This document shows, one piece after another, positions 44,412 to 55,346 of a stretch of 64,000 nucleotides of DNA (position 1 is the first letter of the stretch; every line of letters starts with the position of its first letter). Below the pieces are notes generated by a model. That model was given only the letters and a program-made list of their open reading frames with translations, was not told where the DNA came from and did not search any database. The stretch is from Phreatobacter sp. (GTDB lineage Bacteria > Pseudomonadota > Alphaproteobacteria > Rhizobiales > Phreatobacteraceae), in assembly GCF_022843985.1 (NCBI RefSeq), contig NZ_JALHMP010000008.1, forward strand, positions 85,320 to 149,319. Reading direction: 5' to 3'. A program made the translations under genes and the position numbers.

Positions 44412-44930
44412 CTAGGGCCGTTTGCCAGGGGGCTCACCCGAGGCAACGAGCGCCTCCAGCCCGGCGAACAGGCGGGCAATCCGATGGATCGCCCGCTGGT
44501 CGACGTCAGAGAGGTCCTGCCGTGCCACGGCCGTCTCGTCGCGCAGCACCAGCCTCCAGGCCTTGCCAGACGTTCGCTCGATCCACCCTCTTTTCTCAAG
44601 CAGGGCCAGTTTGCGACGGACGGTCTCGCGGGGGATGCCAGTCACGTCCGCAAGACGCGATGCGGAGATGGCGCCACGCTCCTCGTTTTCTGGGTCATCA
44701 GGCACGGGTTGAGTCAACGTGGCGATCCGTACCTGCCCGACCACGGCAAGGACGAGCATCGCCTGGAGGTCGCCGCCGAAACTGCGCGACACATCGCTGA
44801 GATGCTCCGTGAAGAACTCGACGAAGCGGTATTGGTACTCTCGGTAGCGCGCGGCGAAAATCTCGCCGACTTCAAGCGCCCTTGCCTCGAGCGGTCCCGT
44901 GGGTCCCTCGATCGGACTTCGTGCCGGCAT
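44412..44930 (-). CDS. Winged helix-turn-helix regulator
   Basis: 172 residues. A central HTH reads ISASRLADVTGIPRETVRRKLALLEKRGWIER, close to Crp/IclR/MarR-type wings where the recognition helix is ETVRRKLALLEKRG. The N-terminal 80 residues are helical with a hydrophobic stretch (LQAMLVLAVVGQVRIATL); no known ligand domain. GGAG precedes the ATG. It is the last gene of the outer-membrane-barrel and MarC operon and probably controls it. Confidence 0.82.
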   Translation of the reverse strand: MPARSPIEGPTGPLEARALEVGEIFAARYREYQYRFVEFFTEHLSDVSRSFGGDLQAMLVLAVVGQVRIATLTQPVPDDPENEERGAISASRLADVTGIPRETVRRKLALLEKRGWIERTSGKAWRLVLRDETAVARQDLSDVDQRAIHRIARLFAGLEALVASGEPPGKRP

Positions 44931-44999
44931 GGGTCATCTCCATCCTCCAGGGAGCCCCGGCTGGCCTCGCCTGTCCAAATCTCCACCGCGCCTTGGCGG

Positions 45000-45623
45000 C
45001 TAACCCGCCCCGAGCGGCGAGCGCGCCAGACCAGACAACAGCATCTCGATCCCCATGGCAGCCTGCAAGACACCGAACACCGCCCCCAGGACCTGCAGTG
45101 GGGCCGGTCCGATGTGCCGCATGAAGCCGTGCGATACCAGCATGGCGCCGAGGTTTGCCGCCATGATGCCCGCGATGACAGCGAGGATGGCGAGCCGATC
45201 CGCCAGGCTCGGAAAGTAGCTGGCGAAAATGATGACAATCGCCACACCTGCCGGGGTGACGATGCCCGGCAGCGCGAGCGGCGCGAAGCCGAGCGCGGCG
45301 CCCGGGGCCTCAGAGGGATTGCTCGCCCGTCCCTGTCCGGAAGCAAAAATGTTGCGGAGGGCCGTCAGCAGCAGGATGAGGCCAGCCGCCAGAATGAGCG
45401 CCGCCGGCGACGTCCCGGCTGCGGCCATGGCGCCTGCCCCGACGAAGACTGCAAGTGCGAAGGTGGCCAGTGCCGTTGCTGCGGCGACCAGGGCAATCCG
45501 CACCTGCATCGCGCGGTCAACGGCCCCAGTCACAGCGGCGAATGTCGGCAGCAGCGCGATCGGGCCGATCAGGGTGAACAGGAGCGAGGCGAGGAGACCA
45601 AGCGGTAGGGTGTGGCCCTGCAT
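45000..45623 (-). CDS. MarC-family integral membrane protein
   Basis: 207 residues, six predicted membrane helices. MarC (UPF0056) hallmarks: SLLFTLIGPIALLPTFAAVT near the start, then ALRNIFASG and ALPGIVTPAGVAIVIIFAS. The start lies one base after the stop of the upstream barrel gene, so the two are coupled. The family's transport role is unresolved; it was once wrongly tied to antibiotic resistance. Confidence 0.9.
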   Translation of the reverse strand: MQGHTLPLGLLASLLFTLIGPIALLPTFAAVTGAVDRAMQVRIALVAAATALATFALAVFVGAGAMAAAGTSPAALILAAGLILLLTALRNIFASGQGRASNPSEAPGAALGFAPLALPGIVTPAGVAIVIIFASYFPSLADRLAILAVIAGIMAANLGAMLVSHGFMRHIGPAPLQVLGAVFGVLQAAMGIEMLLSGLARSPLGAG

Positions 45624-45624
45624 G

Positions 45625-47367
45625 TCAAAAGCTCCAGTAGAGGCTCGCCTGCAGGGTCGACCAGGGCTTGTCGGCGCCGATCGCCCTGAGTGCGCGCCCC
45701 GGCAGCGCGATCGAGGCGATGCCCTGGAAATAGAAATGGCGTGACAGAGCCCAGCGGGCGGTGAGGGACAGTTCCTGGCCGAGGTCGCTCGACGCGAGTT
45801 GGGCGATGGCCGGGTTCGATCCGCGGTTGTTGAGGTCGACAGCCCTGAGAACGTGCCAGTCCAAGGTCAGGTTCAGCCGGGGGCTCGGGACGAGGTTCAC
45901 CTGGATCCGGTGGACGGCCAGATTGGAGTTCGAGGTCAGCTTGCCGAAGGTGACACCCTGCAGCCAGTTGCCGAGGCCAGTCGACAGGAGTGGGTCGAAG
46001 CGCTCGTAACGGCCGGTTGCCGGATTGTCGCCGGAGGCGTGGGAGTAACGGTAGGAGAGACTTGGCGTCCAGGGCAGCGCGTTGAACTGGTATCCGACAA
46101 GGCCGTAGGCCGCCCAGGCCGACATGGCGAAGCGCGCGTGCGACTGGTGGGCGGCCTCGGTCGCGACCCATAGCCCGTCGATGCCGAATGGTCGCTTCCA
46201 GCGCAGACCCGCCGCCACGGTCCTCAGCCCGGCGCGCGACAGGCGCGAACCGTCCGGCATGAGGAAGCTCGAGGTCGAGGAGGGAACGGTGATGACCGAG
46301 GCGTCCACCGACACAGAGGGCGTCACGGCATAGCGAAGGTTGGCACCGGCGAAGGTCGACCGGGTATCGACAAGCGGCAACTCGCTCGGGTCGATGTAGA
46401 AGGCCTTGAAGGACCAGCGGCCGACGGTGGCGTCTGCAACGACCGAGAAATCATTGGCGTTGCGGGGGCCGAGATAGGTTCCCGCCCGCGCGCCGATATT
46501 GGCGGAGCCGCGGACGAAATGGACGAGCCAGCCGTCGTTAAGCGTCACGTTCTGGCGGCCCGCTGACACGTTGACGCTGTTGCCGGAGACCGGATCGACA
46601 TAGAGCAGCCCGAGATAGGCCTTCTCGATGCTCGTCAGCGAGCGGGCGTCGTCGCGATAGATGTCCTGTCCGAGCGACCAGGACGTCAGTGCTGTCATGG
46701 CACCGTAGAGATAATAGGGGCTGTCGCCGATCTGGGTGGCACCGCCGAAACCTGCCTCGACATAGCCTTCCGTCCAGCTTGCGCGGGCCCCTGGGAGGCG
46801 TCGGGCAAGCGGGCTGCGCGCCGCAAAAAAGTCCGGTCGACCGAACCAGGCATGGCCGTCGGAATAGGCTCCGAACCCACCGACGAGGATCTGGGTCAGG
46901 TAAGAACGACCGTCTCGGTAGAGCGTGGGTAGGCTCTCAGCGCCGCCGCCGGCGAGCAGTCCGGCAAGCTGTGCAGGTGTACCCGGCCCGGGACCAACAG
47001 TGTCGACCTCAACGCGCAGGATGAGGCCGGCTTTCGCCGGTGCATCGGCGAGGCGGTAGGCGATGTGGCCGCTTCCGAGCCGCTGGCGCGGCTCGGCCAG
47101 TGCCCCCTCCACGAGGGCCTGGGAATAGGCCCGGCGTTCGAGGCCACCCAGCCTCTCGCGCAAGCGGGCAACGACGGCGCCGTCACGGGCGGCATTGCCC
47201 GAGCCGCGGACGAGAACGACGTCCACCTGGTCGATCAACGCGCCTTCGGCCTGGCCGGCCAGTGGTACGGTCGCTGGCTCAGCCTCAGCCGGGTTAGCCA
47301 TCCCGAGCGCCAGCAATACCAGGGTCGGAAGAAGACAAGCCGCGACGAGGCTCCGCTGGCATCTCAT
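45625..47367 (-). CDS. Outer-membrane beta-barrel protein, alginate-export (AlgE) like, with N-terminal POTRA-like domain
   Basis: 580 residues. Signal peptide MRCQRSLVAACLLPTLVLLALG, cleaved near AEAE. Residues about 35-125 (IDQVDVVLVRGSGNAARDG onward) resemble a POTRA-type beta-alpha-alpha-beta-beta module. From about 140 on, a large antiparallel barrel with alternating aromatic strands (GSANIGARAGTYLGPRNAND, LDWHVLRAVDLNNRG) ends in a terminal Phe, the outer-membrane assembly signal (QASLYWSF). Similar in pattern to the alginate export family. First gene of an operon with marC and an HTH regulator. The substrate is unknown. Confidence 0.75.
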   Translation of the reverse strand: MRCQRSLVAACLLPTLVLLALGMANPAEAEPATVPLAGQAEGALIDQVDVVLVRGSGNAARDGAVVARLRERLGGLERRAYSQALVEGALAEPRQRLGSGHIAYRLADAPAKAGLILRVEVDTVGPGPGTPAQLAGLLAGGGAESLPTLYRDGRSYLTQILVGGFGAYSDGHAWFGRPDFFAARSPLARRLPGARASWTEGYVEAGFGGATQIGDSPYYLYGAMTALTSWSLGQDIYRDDARSLTSIEKAYLGLLYVDPVSGNSVNVSAGRQNVTLNDGWLVHFVRGSANIGARAGTYLGPRNANDFSVVADATVGRWSFKAFYIDPSELPLVDTRSTFAGANLRYAVTPSVSVDASVITVPSSTSSFLMPDGSRLSRAGLRTVAAGLRWKRPFGIDGLWVATEAAHQSHARFAMSAWAAYGLVGYQFNALPWTPSLSYRYSHASGDNPATGRYERFDPLLSTGLGNWLQGVTFGKLTSNSNLAVHRIQVNLVPSPRLNLTLDWHVLRAVDLNNRGSNPAIAQLASSDLGQELSLTARWALSRHFYFQGIASIALPGRALRAIGADKPWSTLQASLYWSF

Positions 47368-47494
47368 CGGCTGAACTGCTGGACGACGCCACCGCCCGCC
47401 CTGGAGTCCGCACCGCAACCATCGAAGTCCCGGCTCTGACCGCGTCCAACGGCAACCATGTCGCGGGCGATCACAAAAAGCACTCCAGCGACGA

Positions 47495-48496
47495 TCATGG
47501 CAGAGGCACGGTGCGATCGGGATCCGGGCGGCCGGCGGCATAGTCGCTGGCATTGCCGAGCGTCGTCTCCGCGATGTCGTTCAGCGCCTCGCGCGTGAGC
47601 CAGGCCGAGTGAGGTGTGATGAGGCAGTTCTTGAAGGTGGTGAGGAGCTGCAGCGTGTCGTCCTGGACGATCTTGGCCGCATGGTTCTCGAAGAACAGCC
47701 CGGCCTCATCCTCGTAGACGTCGATGCCGAGATACCAGACGGTCTCGAGGTTCTTCAGCGCCTCGATGGCGGCACGGGTATCGATGAGCGGCCCGCGGCC
47801 GGTATTGATGAGCACCGCGCCGCGCTTGAACAGCTTCAGGCTCTCGGCATTGATCATGTAGCGCGTCTCGGGGGTCAGCGGCGCCGTCAGGATGACGATG
47901 TCGGAGGAAGCGAAGAGCTCCTCGCGCGGCACGTAGCGCATGCCGATCGCGGTCATCTCGTCATGGGGATAGGGGTCGGCGCCGAGAAGCTTGCAGCCGA
48001 ACCCCTTGAGGATATGCGCGGTCGAGCGGCCGATATTGCCGGTGCCGACGATCCCTGCGGTCTTTCCCGCCAGGGTGAAGCCGACCAGGTTATCCATGGC
48101 GAAATTGCCATTGCGGACGCGGTTGTACTGGTGGTGGATGTTGCGGACCAGCGACAGGACCATGCCGACGGCGTGTTCCGCGATCGAGGCGGGCGAGTAG
48201 GCGGGAACCCGCATCACCGTCATGCCGTGCCCGCGGGCGGCTTTCAGGTCCACCTGGTTGAAGCCCGCCGAGCGACAGAGGATGAGCTTGACCCCGCCGC
48301 GCGCCAGAATGTCGAGCGCGGCCGCGTTGCAGGTGTCGTTGACGAAGATGCAGACGGCATCGCAGCCGTCCGCCAGCGGCGCGGTGGTGGGGTTGAGGGC
48401 CGCATCGATGTAGCGGATCTCGTGGCCGAAGCGGCTGTTTACCGCGTCGAATTGCGGCTTCTCAAAGTCCTTGGCGTAGAAGAAGGCGATACGCAT
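47495..48496 (-). CDS. D-2-hydroxyacid dehydrogenase (D-lactate dehydrogenase-like)
   Basis: 333 residues. Catalytic domain at the ends, NAD-binding Rossmann domain in the middle: GKTAGIVGTGNIGRSTAHIL. Catalytic Arg (RSAGFNQVDLKAA), Glu/Asp and His (LITPHSAWLT) of the family are present. Together with the ending DYAAGRPDPDRTV it resembles fermentative D-lactate dehydrogenases (LdhA). Probably interconverts pyruvate and D-lactate in the cytosol. ATG 48496 is chosen because upstream sequence in the same frame is not coding. It follows the TRIC-type gene by 23 bp. Confidence 0.93.
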   Translation of the reverse strand: MRIAFFYAKDFEKPQFDAVNSRFGHEIRYIDAALNPTTAPLADGCDAVCIFVNDTCNAAALDILARGGVKLILCRSAGFNQVDLKAARGHGMTVMRVPAYSPASIAEHAVGMVLSLVRNIHHQYNRVRNGNFAMDNLVGFTLAGKTAGIVGTGNIGRSTAHILKGFGCKLLGADPYPHDEMTAIGMRYVPREELFASSDIVILTAPLTPETRYMINAESLKLFKRGAVLINTGRGPLIDTRAAIEALKNLETVWYLGIDVYEDEAGLFFENHAAKIVQDDTLQLLTTFKNCLITPHSAWLTREALNDIAETTLGNASDYAAGRPDPDRTVPLP

Positions 48497-48519
48497 CGGC
48501 GGCCTCGATGGTGATGGGT

Positions 48520-49179
48520 TCAGGCGGTCTTGGCGCGCCACACGACAGCGGCGCGGATGACCAGGGTGACGAGGAAGCCGGCGAGAACAGCGACCGGCTG
48601 GGAGACATCGGCCATCCGCAATGCTGCCAGGACGGCCGATCCGACAAACAGGGCTTCCAGGACGAAGACGCCCGGGCGCAGCGCGCTGGGGAACTCGTTG
48701 AGCAGGACGTCGCGCAGGATGCTGCCGAAGGCCGCGCTGACGGCCCCGAAGAAGGCGCACAGGATCCAGAGCTGCAGCATCGCCATGACGCCGGAGCCGA
48801 CCACGGGCGAGAGAAGCGTGAAGGCTTTCGCAGCGCCCAGTGCGCCCAGCGAGGCGAGCGCCACAGCTTCCGCCGTCTCCTTCACCAGCGTGTCGCGCCG
48901 TGCGATGGCCACCCGCAGGAGATCCAGGTTGGCATAAGCGACGGCGAGGAAAAAAATGGCCACGATGTAGAAGGGAAACGCGACCCAGAAAAAGGGTTGG
49001 GCCGCCGGACCGAGCATGATGTCGCGCAGCGTGCCGCCGCCGAGCGCCGTGGCGAAGGCGCAGAGGAATATGCCCAGCGTCGACAGGTTCTTGGCCTTGG
49101 CGACGATCATCGCATTGATCGCGAAGGACAGGATGCCGAGCGTCTCGAGATAGATGAACCAGACGGGTCCGGAGCGCAT
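48520..49179 (-). CDS. TRIC/YadS-type membrane protein (UPF0126)
   Basis: 219 residues, seven predicted membrane helices arranged as two similar three-helix repeats plus one. Repeat landmarks: GGGTLRDIMLG in the first half and GSILRDVLLNEFP in the second, each carrying the Gly and Arg-Asp conserved in the family. Relatives form trimeric potassium or cation channels. Lies between an SDR gene and the D-hydroxyacid dehydrogenase on the same strand, with short gaps. Confidence 0.9.
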   Translation of the reverse strand: MRSGPVWFIYLETLGILSFAINAMIVAKAKNLSTLGIFLCAFATALGGGTLRDIMLGPAAQPFFWVAFPFYIVAIFFLAVAYANLDLLRVAIARRDTLVKETAEAVALASLGALGAAKAFTLLSPVVGSGVMAMLQLWILCAFFGAVSAAFGSILRDVLLNEFPSALRPGVFVLEALFVGSAVLAALRMADVSQPVAVLAGFLVTLVIRAAVVWRAKTA

Positions 49180-49188
49180 GGCCGTTGC

Positions 49189-49956
49189 TCAATCCAGTTC
49201 CTGGACGCCGCCGCCCGAGACGGTCAGCACCTGGCCACTGATCCAGGCCGAGGCTGGCGCGCACAGGAACAGCGCCGCATTGGCGATATCGTCGGCCTGG
49301 CCGAGCCGGCCGAGCGGGGTATGTTTCAGCATGGCCTGTTCGATGGCGGGGGTGAGCACTTTGGCGAGCGCATCGGTCTTGATCGCGCCCGGCGCGATGG
49401 CGTTGACCCTGATCCCCATGGGACCGAGGTCGAAGGCAAGGTTGCGGGTCAGGTGGTTCACCGCGGCCTTCGACGAGCCATAGGAGGCCATTCGGACGTT
49501 CTTGTTCTCGCCGGCCATGGAGGAGATGTTGACCACCGCGCCACCACCGGCGGCCTTCATGTGCGGCGCCGCCAGCTGGGTCAGACGAAACAGCGAGAAG
49601 ACGTTGAGCTTGTAGGCCCACTCGAAGTCGCTCATCGGCATGTCGAAGGGCTTGGGTCCGCCGCCTCCGGCATTGTTGACCAGGGTGGTGAGGGCGCCGA
49701 ACGTGTCGAAGGCTGTCTTCACAGACGCCTGAAGATCATCCTCGCGCGTGACGTCGCAGGCGAGGCCGATAGCCCGGCCACCCGTGCCGCGGATGACCCC
49801 TGCAACCGCATCAGCGGTCTCTGCCTTCAGGTCGGTGACGACCACAGCGGCCCCTGCCTCGGCCAGGCGGAGGGCGGTGGCCCGGCCGATGCCCGCCCCG
49901 GCACCGGTTACCAGCGCCACGGCTCCGGACAAGCTGAACAGGCTTTCGATCGACAT
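49189..49956 (-). CDS. Short-chain dehydrogenase/reductase
   Basis: 255 residues, classical SDR. Cofactor site TGAGAGIG (about 17-24), NNAGG, catalytic Ser in NISSMAGEN, Tyr and Lys in YGSSKAAVNHL and the tail VSGGGVQELD. The pattern is close to 7-alpha-hydroxysteroid dehydrogenase and FabG-like enzymes; the Asp after the second strand (VVTDLK) favours NAD. ATG 49956 has GGAGGA upstream. Substrate unknown. First gene of a three-gene minus-strand run with the TRIC and D-hydroxyacid dehydrogenase genes. Confidence 0.91.
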   Translation of the reverse strand: MSIESLFSLSGAVALVTGAGAGIGRATALRLAEAGAAVVVTDLKAETADAVAGVIRGTGGRAIGLACDVTREDDLQASVKTAFDTFGALTTLVNNAGGGGPKPFDMPMSDFEWAYKLNVFSLFRLTQLAAPHMKAAGGGAVVNISSMAGENKNVRMASYGSSKAAVNHLTRNLAFDLGPMGIRVNAIAPGAIKTDALAKVLTPAIEQAMLKHTPLGRLGQADDIANAALFLCAPASAWISGQVLTVSGGGVQELD

Positions 49957-50256
49957 CGGCAGTCCTCCGCAAGGCCGGCAGTGTCGATGGATGAGCACGG
50001 GAGCGGCAAGACAGTACCTGCCCAGAATGGGCACCTTGTTCAGGGCTACTTTTTTGGTTTGGCCGGGACCGTTGACGTCGGAAGGGCCGAGTTCCGCCGC
50101 ATTGGGAGCAGTGCGGCACGCGCATAGACTATCTGCTCCGGGCACTCACCCGATGGTCCGCTTGTCCAGTCCCGGCCGGCCATGAAACGGGTCGCGCGCC
50201 ATCTGCCTGCCATCCCTGAACCCGCGGCTGTCCTGGAAACGGGGGACAGCGAGTGA

Positions 50257-50478
50257 TCATGATCCCCACCGCCACGCTTCCGAGCCAGGGTCAGCGGATC
50301 GCGATGCGCGCAGCCGCTGATTGGGCGCCTGGATCGTGGCGCGCTGCCACGCCCCGCCGTCGATCCGGTACTCGACGGTGTTGACGCCATGCTGTGGCGC
50401 CCAGGCATAACCGCGCATGGTCTGACGACCTGCACTGAGCTTCGGATGGTCGCAGAAGGGTAAAACTCCTTGCGCAGG
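50257..50478 (-). pseudogene. Remnant of a molybdopterin oxidase (C-terminal dimerisation domain)
   Basis: On the minus strand the frame ending at 50257 reads HPKLSAGRQTMRGYAWAPQ, then GVNTVEYRIDGGAWQRATIQ and a tail RASRSADPGSEAWRW. The GYAW...VEYRIDGG.W pattern is that of the Mo-co dimerisation domain of sulfite-oxidase-type enzymes. Only about 60 residues remain and no upstream catalytic domain is present (pobA occupies the place), so this is a truncated remnant. Confidence 0.45.
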
Positions 50479-50483
50479 CCGTC

Positions 50484-52024
<1,541 letters not shown>

Positions 52025-52353
52025 GACAGATGTCCTCCTTGTCCTGATCACAGCGATCCCTGCGCCGGACCACAGCAACCGGCGGGGCGCTTGCTTTTTT
52101 CTGGAGACCGCAGGCAAGCGGCCCATGTGCCGGGCCTTATTGCCTGGCCCGTTTGGGGTGGCGAGAGGCCGGACGCAGGCGTGGCGCCACTGCCGAACGA
52201 CTCCGCCTGCAGCCTGACTCAGGCAACGAAAACGTGGATCAATTCCTTGAAGACCTCTCCGAGGCTTTCCCCTTCATGGAATGGGGCAGGCCTGCGATGA
52301 CCAGTTGATGCAGTGACGCTACCCTATTGCGGCGCCGACCAGTATAGGGGAGC
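52025..52353. other. Divergent control region of the pob locus
   Basis: About 330 bp between the truncated dctP/pobA unit and the AraC gene; both promoters must lie here. No clear operator could be identified. Confidence 0.3.
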
Positions 52354-53319
52354 ATGAGAAAAACTTGGACGAAACTGGTTGAACCAATGAAACCAAGCGG
52401 CGGCTCGTTCTACCGCATTCCGGTCTTCGGGCTGTATGGCCTAGCCGCAGCCAGCGGCGCTGCCGGATATGCCCATATCGAGCCGATCAGCTTGCGGGCG
52501 CCGGCCAATGACTGGCATATCTCGACGCACCGGCATGCAGAACTCGCCCAGTGCATTCTGGTCACGGCCGGCGGCGGCGACCTCACGATCGAAGGTCGCA
52601 CCATCGCCATGGAACCGCCCTGCATCGTGTGGCTGCCGGTGGGCGTCGTGCATGGCTTCCGGTTCATCCCCGGGACCGAAGGGCTGGTCCTGACCGTGTC
52701 CCACGATGTCGTCGACGCGGCCACGCGGGCTGGACCGGACAGCGGTCGCCTTGCCTATGTCGCATCAGAACCCCGGTTTGCCGCCTTGTCCGCGGCCGGC
52801 GAGATCGGCATCGATGTCGCCGGACTCATGTCGGCCCTCGAGCGCGAACAGATGCTGCCCCGCACCGGAAGCGACACGGTCATTGTCTCGACCATCAGTC
52901 TGCTGCTGGTGGCCATGCTGCGCCTGAAGACGCTCGATACGCTCGACAGCCATCTGGGGTCGGTGCAAGCCTCGGAGTTCCGCCGCTTCCGGCAAGTCGT
53001 CGAGACCCGATTTCGCCAGCAGCCGACGGTCCGCGAGATGGCGCGGGACCTGGGCATCACCCCCGACCGCCTGCACTCCATCACGACCAGGGCCGTCGGC
53101 AAGGGACCCCTCGCCATTCAGCACGAGCGCATCATCCTCGAATGCAAAAGGGAACTCATCTACACGCTCAAGCCCATCTCGCAGATCGCATTCGACTGTG
53201 GCTTCGAGGATATTGCCTATTTCAGCCGGTTTTTCAGCCGGCATACGGGGACGGCTCCCCGACAGTTCCGCGACCTCCATTCCACGTACAAGATCAGACA
53301 TGAAGACCGAACGGCTTGA
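52354..53319 (+). CDS. pobR: AraC-family transcriptional regulator (probable PobR)
   Basis: 321 residues. N-terminal cupin-like sensor (HISTHRHAELAQCILVTAGGG, IVWLPVGVVHGFRF) and a C-terminal double HTH: VREMARDLGITPDRLHSITTRAVG and PISQIAFDCGFEDIAYFSRFFSRHTGTAPRQFR. Divergent from pobA, the classic place for PobR, which activates pobA with 4-hydroxybenzoate. AGGGGAG lies almost directly against ATG 52354, so the in-frame ATG 52387 (MKPSGGSFYR) is a possible alternative start. Confidence 0.88.
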   Translation: MRKTWTKLVEPMKPSGGSFYRIPVFGLYGLAAASGAAGYAHIEPISLRAPANDWHISTHRHAELAQCILVTAGGGDLTIEGRTIAMEPPCIVWLPVGVVHGFRFIPGTEGLVLTVSHDVVDAATRAGPDSGRLAYVASEPRFAALSAAGEIGIDVAGLMSALEREQMLPRTGSDTVIVSTISLLLVAMLRLKTLDTLDSHLGSVQASEFRRFRQVVETRFRQQPTVREMARDLGITPDRLHSITTRAVGKGPLAIQHERIILECKRELIYTLKPISQIAFDCGFEDIAYFSRFFSRHTGTAPRQFRDLHSTYKIRHEDRTA

Positions 53320-53644
53320 GACACAGCCAATCGCCGATGAACCGGCATATGATTCCGATGTCCGCATGGTGACATCGCACCACCGGTAATCACCTCAACG
53401 CGCAGCAATGGATGTCGCGATCGACATCTGGGAGAGCAAAGACCGGCGCGTCGCCGGAGCCATAGGATGCCGCGAGGGCGCGCGCGGTGAACACACTCGC
53501 TGCACAGACGGTTCTGCCCTCACTGACCATCGTCATGGCGGCTTCACCGCTCGCTCTGTTCCACAAGCCGATCCGCCGCCGTGATGTCCCCCCCACGATG
53601 GCCGCCGGCGGCCGGCTTGCGCCGAGCTGGCGATTTCGGCTGGT
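53320..53644. other. Spacer between convergent AraC and beta-CASP genes
   Basis: 325 bp. Short open frames (for example 53390-53596 minus) have no recognisable similarity. Nothing else seen. Confidence 0.3.
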
Positions 53645-55255
53645 TCATGATGCACCTGACTGCTGCCGGGCCACGTCATCGAGAACCTGCTCCACGGCCC
53701 GCAGAAGCCGCTGCCGCGCCGCATCGGAGGGCGCCTGTTCGATCTGCTCACCGAGACGTGCGAGGAGATCGGCACGCACATTGTGCCAGTCGAGCATCGC
53801 GGCGGCTCCCGGCAGCAGGCGCGAAGGAGCCAGATCGACCTGCCGCGCCTGCCGCGCGTCGAGCGTGAACGTCTGGTCGAGAGCAGGCGTGATCAACTGG
53901 TCCGGCGGACATCCGTCCTTCGCAAGCCGACGGGCGAGCCCGGCCAGCGCATCCGGTTCGCCATGGGTGAGGAAAATGCTGCCTCCGACAGGGCGGCGCG
54001 CCCGGACCCAGCCGACCAGTCCCGCGGCATCGGCATGGGCCGAATAGGCATCGAGGGTGCGGATTCGTGCCCGCACCCGCAGGTCCTCGCCCTGGATCCG
54101 GACGAGCTGCTTGCCGTCGACCAAAAGCCGTCCCAGTGTTCCGACGGCCTGGAAGCCGGTGATCAGCACCGTCACTTCGCGGCGCCAGAGAAGCCGCTTG
54201 AGGTGCCCGCGGATGCGGCCGGCATCGCACATGCCGCTACCTGCCAGGATGATGTGCCAGTCGCGCAGCCTTTCGAGCCGGTCGCTGTCCTGGGCCTTCA
54301 TCAGGTAGTGGATCTGCGACGCTCCCCGCAGAGCCTCGAAGGGATTGGCCTGCGTGTCGCGGTTCCAGCCGCGCTGCAGGAAGACATCCGTGGCCTCGAT
54401 GGCCAGCGGCGAGTCGAGGAAGATCTCCGCGCGCGGGGCCTCGCCGGACTCCATGACCGCAACGAGATCCAGGAGCAGTTCCTGGGCGCGGCCGACAGCG
54501 AAGGTCGGCATGAGCAACGGGCCGCCGGCGGCGTGGGCGTCGCGCAGCTCCGCGGCGAGCAATGCGCGGCGCCGGGCCGTGTCGATCGGGGGGCGGTCGC
54601 GATCTCCGTAGGTCGACTCGACGACGAGGTGGCTGACACCCTGCGGCCCGGTCGGGTCGGGCAGGTAGTCCTGCCCGCCGGGGCCGAGGTCACCGGAGAA
54701 GAGGATGGTGGTCTGATCCTCGCCGTCTCCCACCATGACCTCCACCGAGGCCGCACCGAGCATGTGTCCGGCGGTCCAGAACCGTGCCCTGACGCCGGGC
54801 GCGACTGCGACGATCTCCTCGAACTTGACCCGCCGGAACAGGCCCATGGTCTGCCTTGCATCGCGCGCGGTGTAGACAGGTTCCACCGGCTGCCGCCCGC
54901 GCTGCTGGTTCCGCCGATTGAGAAATGCCACTTCCGATTCCTGGATGTCGCCGGCATCGGCCAGCATCACCTCGCACAGGTCGCGTGTCGGGGCCGTGGC
55001 GAAGATCGGACCCGTATATCCCGCCTTCATCAGCTTAGGCAGCATCCCGGAATGGTCGATATGCCCATGGGTCAGCAGTACAGCGTCGATCGAGCCGACA
55101 TCGAAGGGGAAGGATTCGTAGTTGAGCGCCTTCAGGGTCTTCGATCCCTGGAACATGCCGCAATCGACGAGGATGGCGAAGCCGTCGCCGCTCAGCCGGG
55201 CGCAGAAGCCTGTGACGCATTCGGCCGCGCCGTGGAAGGTCAGTGTAAGGGCCAT
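53645..55255 (-). CDS. MBL-fold beta-CASP hydrolase (RNA-specificity type)
   Basis: 536 residues. Metallo-beta-lactamase motifs: TLTFHGAAECVTG at the start, LLTHGHIDHSGMLPKL (HxHxDH) and the beta-CASP region with STYGDR, MPTFAVGRAQELLL, ILAGSGMCDAGRIRGHLK and a final SAHAD. It resembles bacterial and archaeal CPSF-like RNA nucleases. A C-terminal extension after about 460 is unique to the local subgroup. Last gene of the minus-strand phosphorylase/PRPP-synthetase cluster, so its substrate may be a nucleotide-related RNA (inference). Confidence 0.9.
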   Translation of the reverse strand: MALTLTFHGAAECVTGFCARLSGDGFAILVDCGMFQGSKTLKALNYESFPFDVGSIDAVLLTHGHIDHSGMLPKLMKAGYTGPIFATAPTRDLCEVMLADAGDIQESEVAFLNRRNQQRGRQPVEPVYTARDARQTMGLFRRVKFEEIVAVAPGVRARFWTAGHMLGAASVEVMVGDGEDQTTILFSGDLGPGGQDYLPDPTGPQGVSHLVVESTYGDRDRPPIDTARRRALLAAELRDAHAAGGPLLMPTFAVGRAQELLLDLVAVMESGEAPRAEIFLDSPLAIEATDVFLQRGWNRDTQANPFEALRGASQIHYLMKAQDSDRLERLRDWHIILAGSGMCDAGRIRGHLKRLLWRREVTVLITGFQAVGTLGRLLVDGKQLVRIQGEDLRVRARIRTLDAYSAHADAAGLVGWVRARRPVGGSIFLTHGEPDALAGLARRLAKDGCPPDQLITPALDQTFTLDARQARQVDLAPSRLLPGAAAMLDWHNVRADLLARLGEQIEQAPSDAARQRLLRAVEQVLDDVARQQSGAS

Positions 55256-55346
55256 GCCAGCTCCTGTGAGATGCAGGACGTCGCGGGACGCCCGCTCCGA
55301 GAGAGGCTCCGCGGGACGTCCAGCCGCCCGCGAAACCGATCATGGT

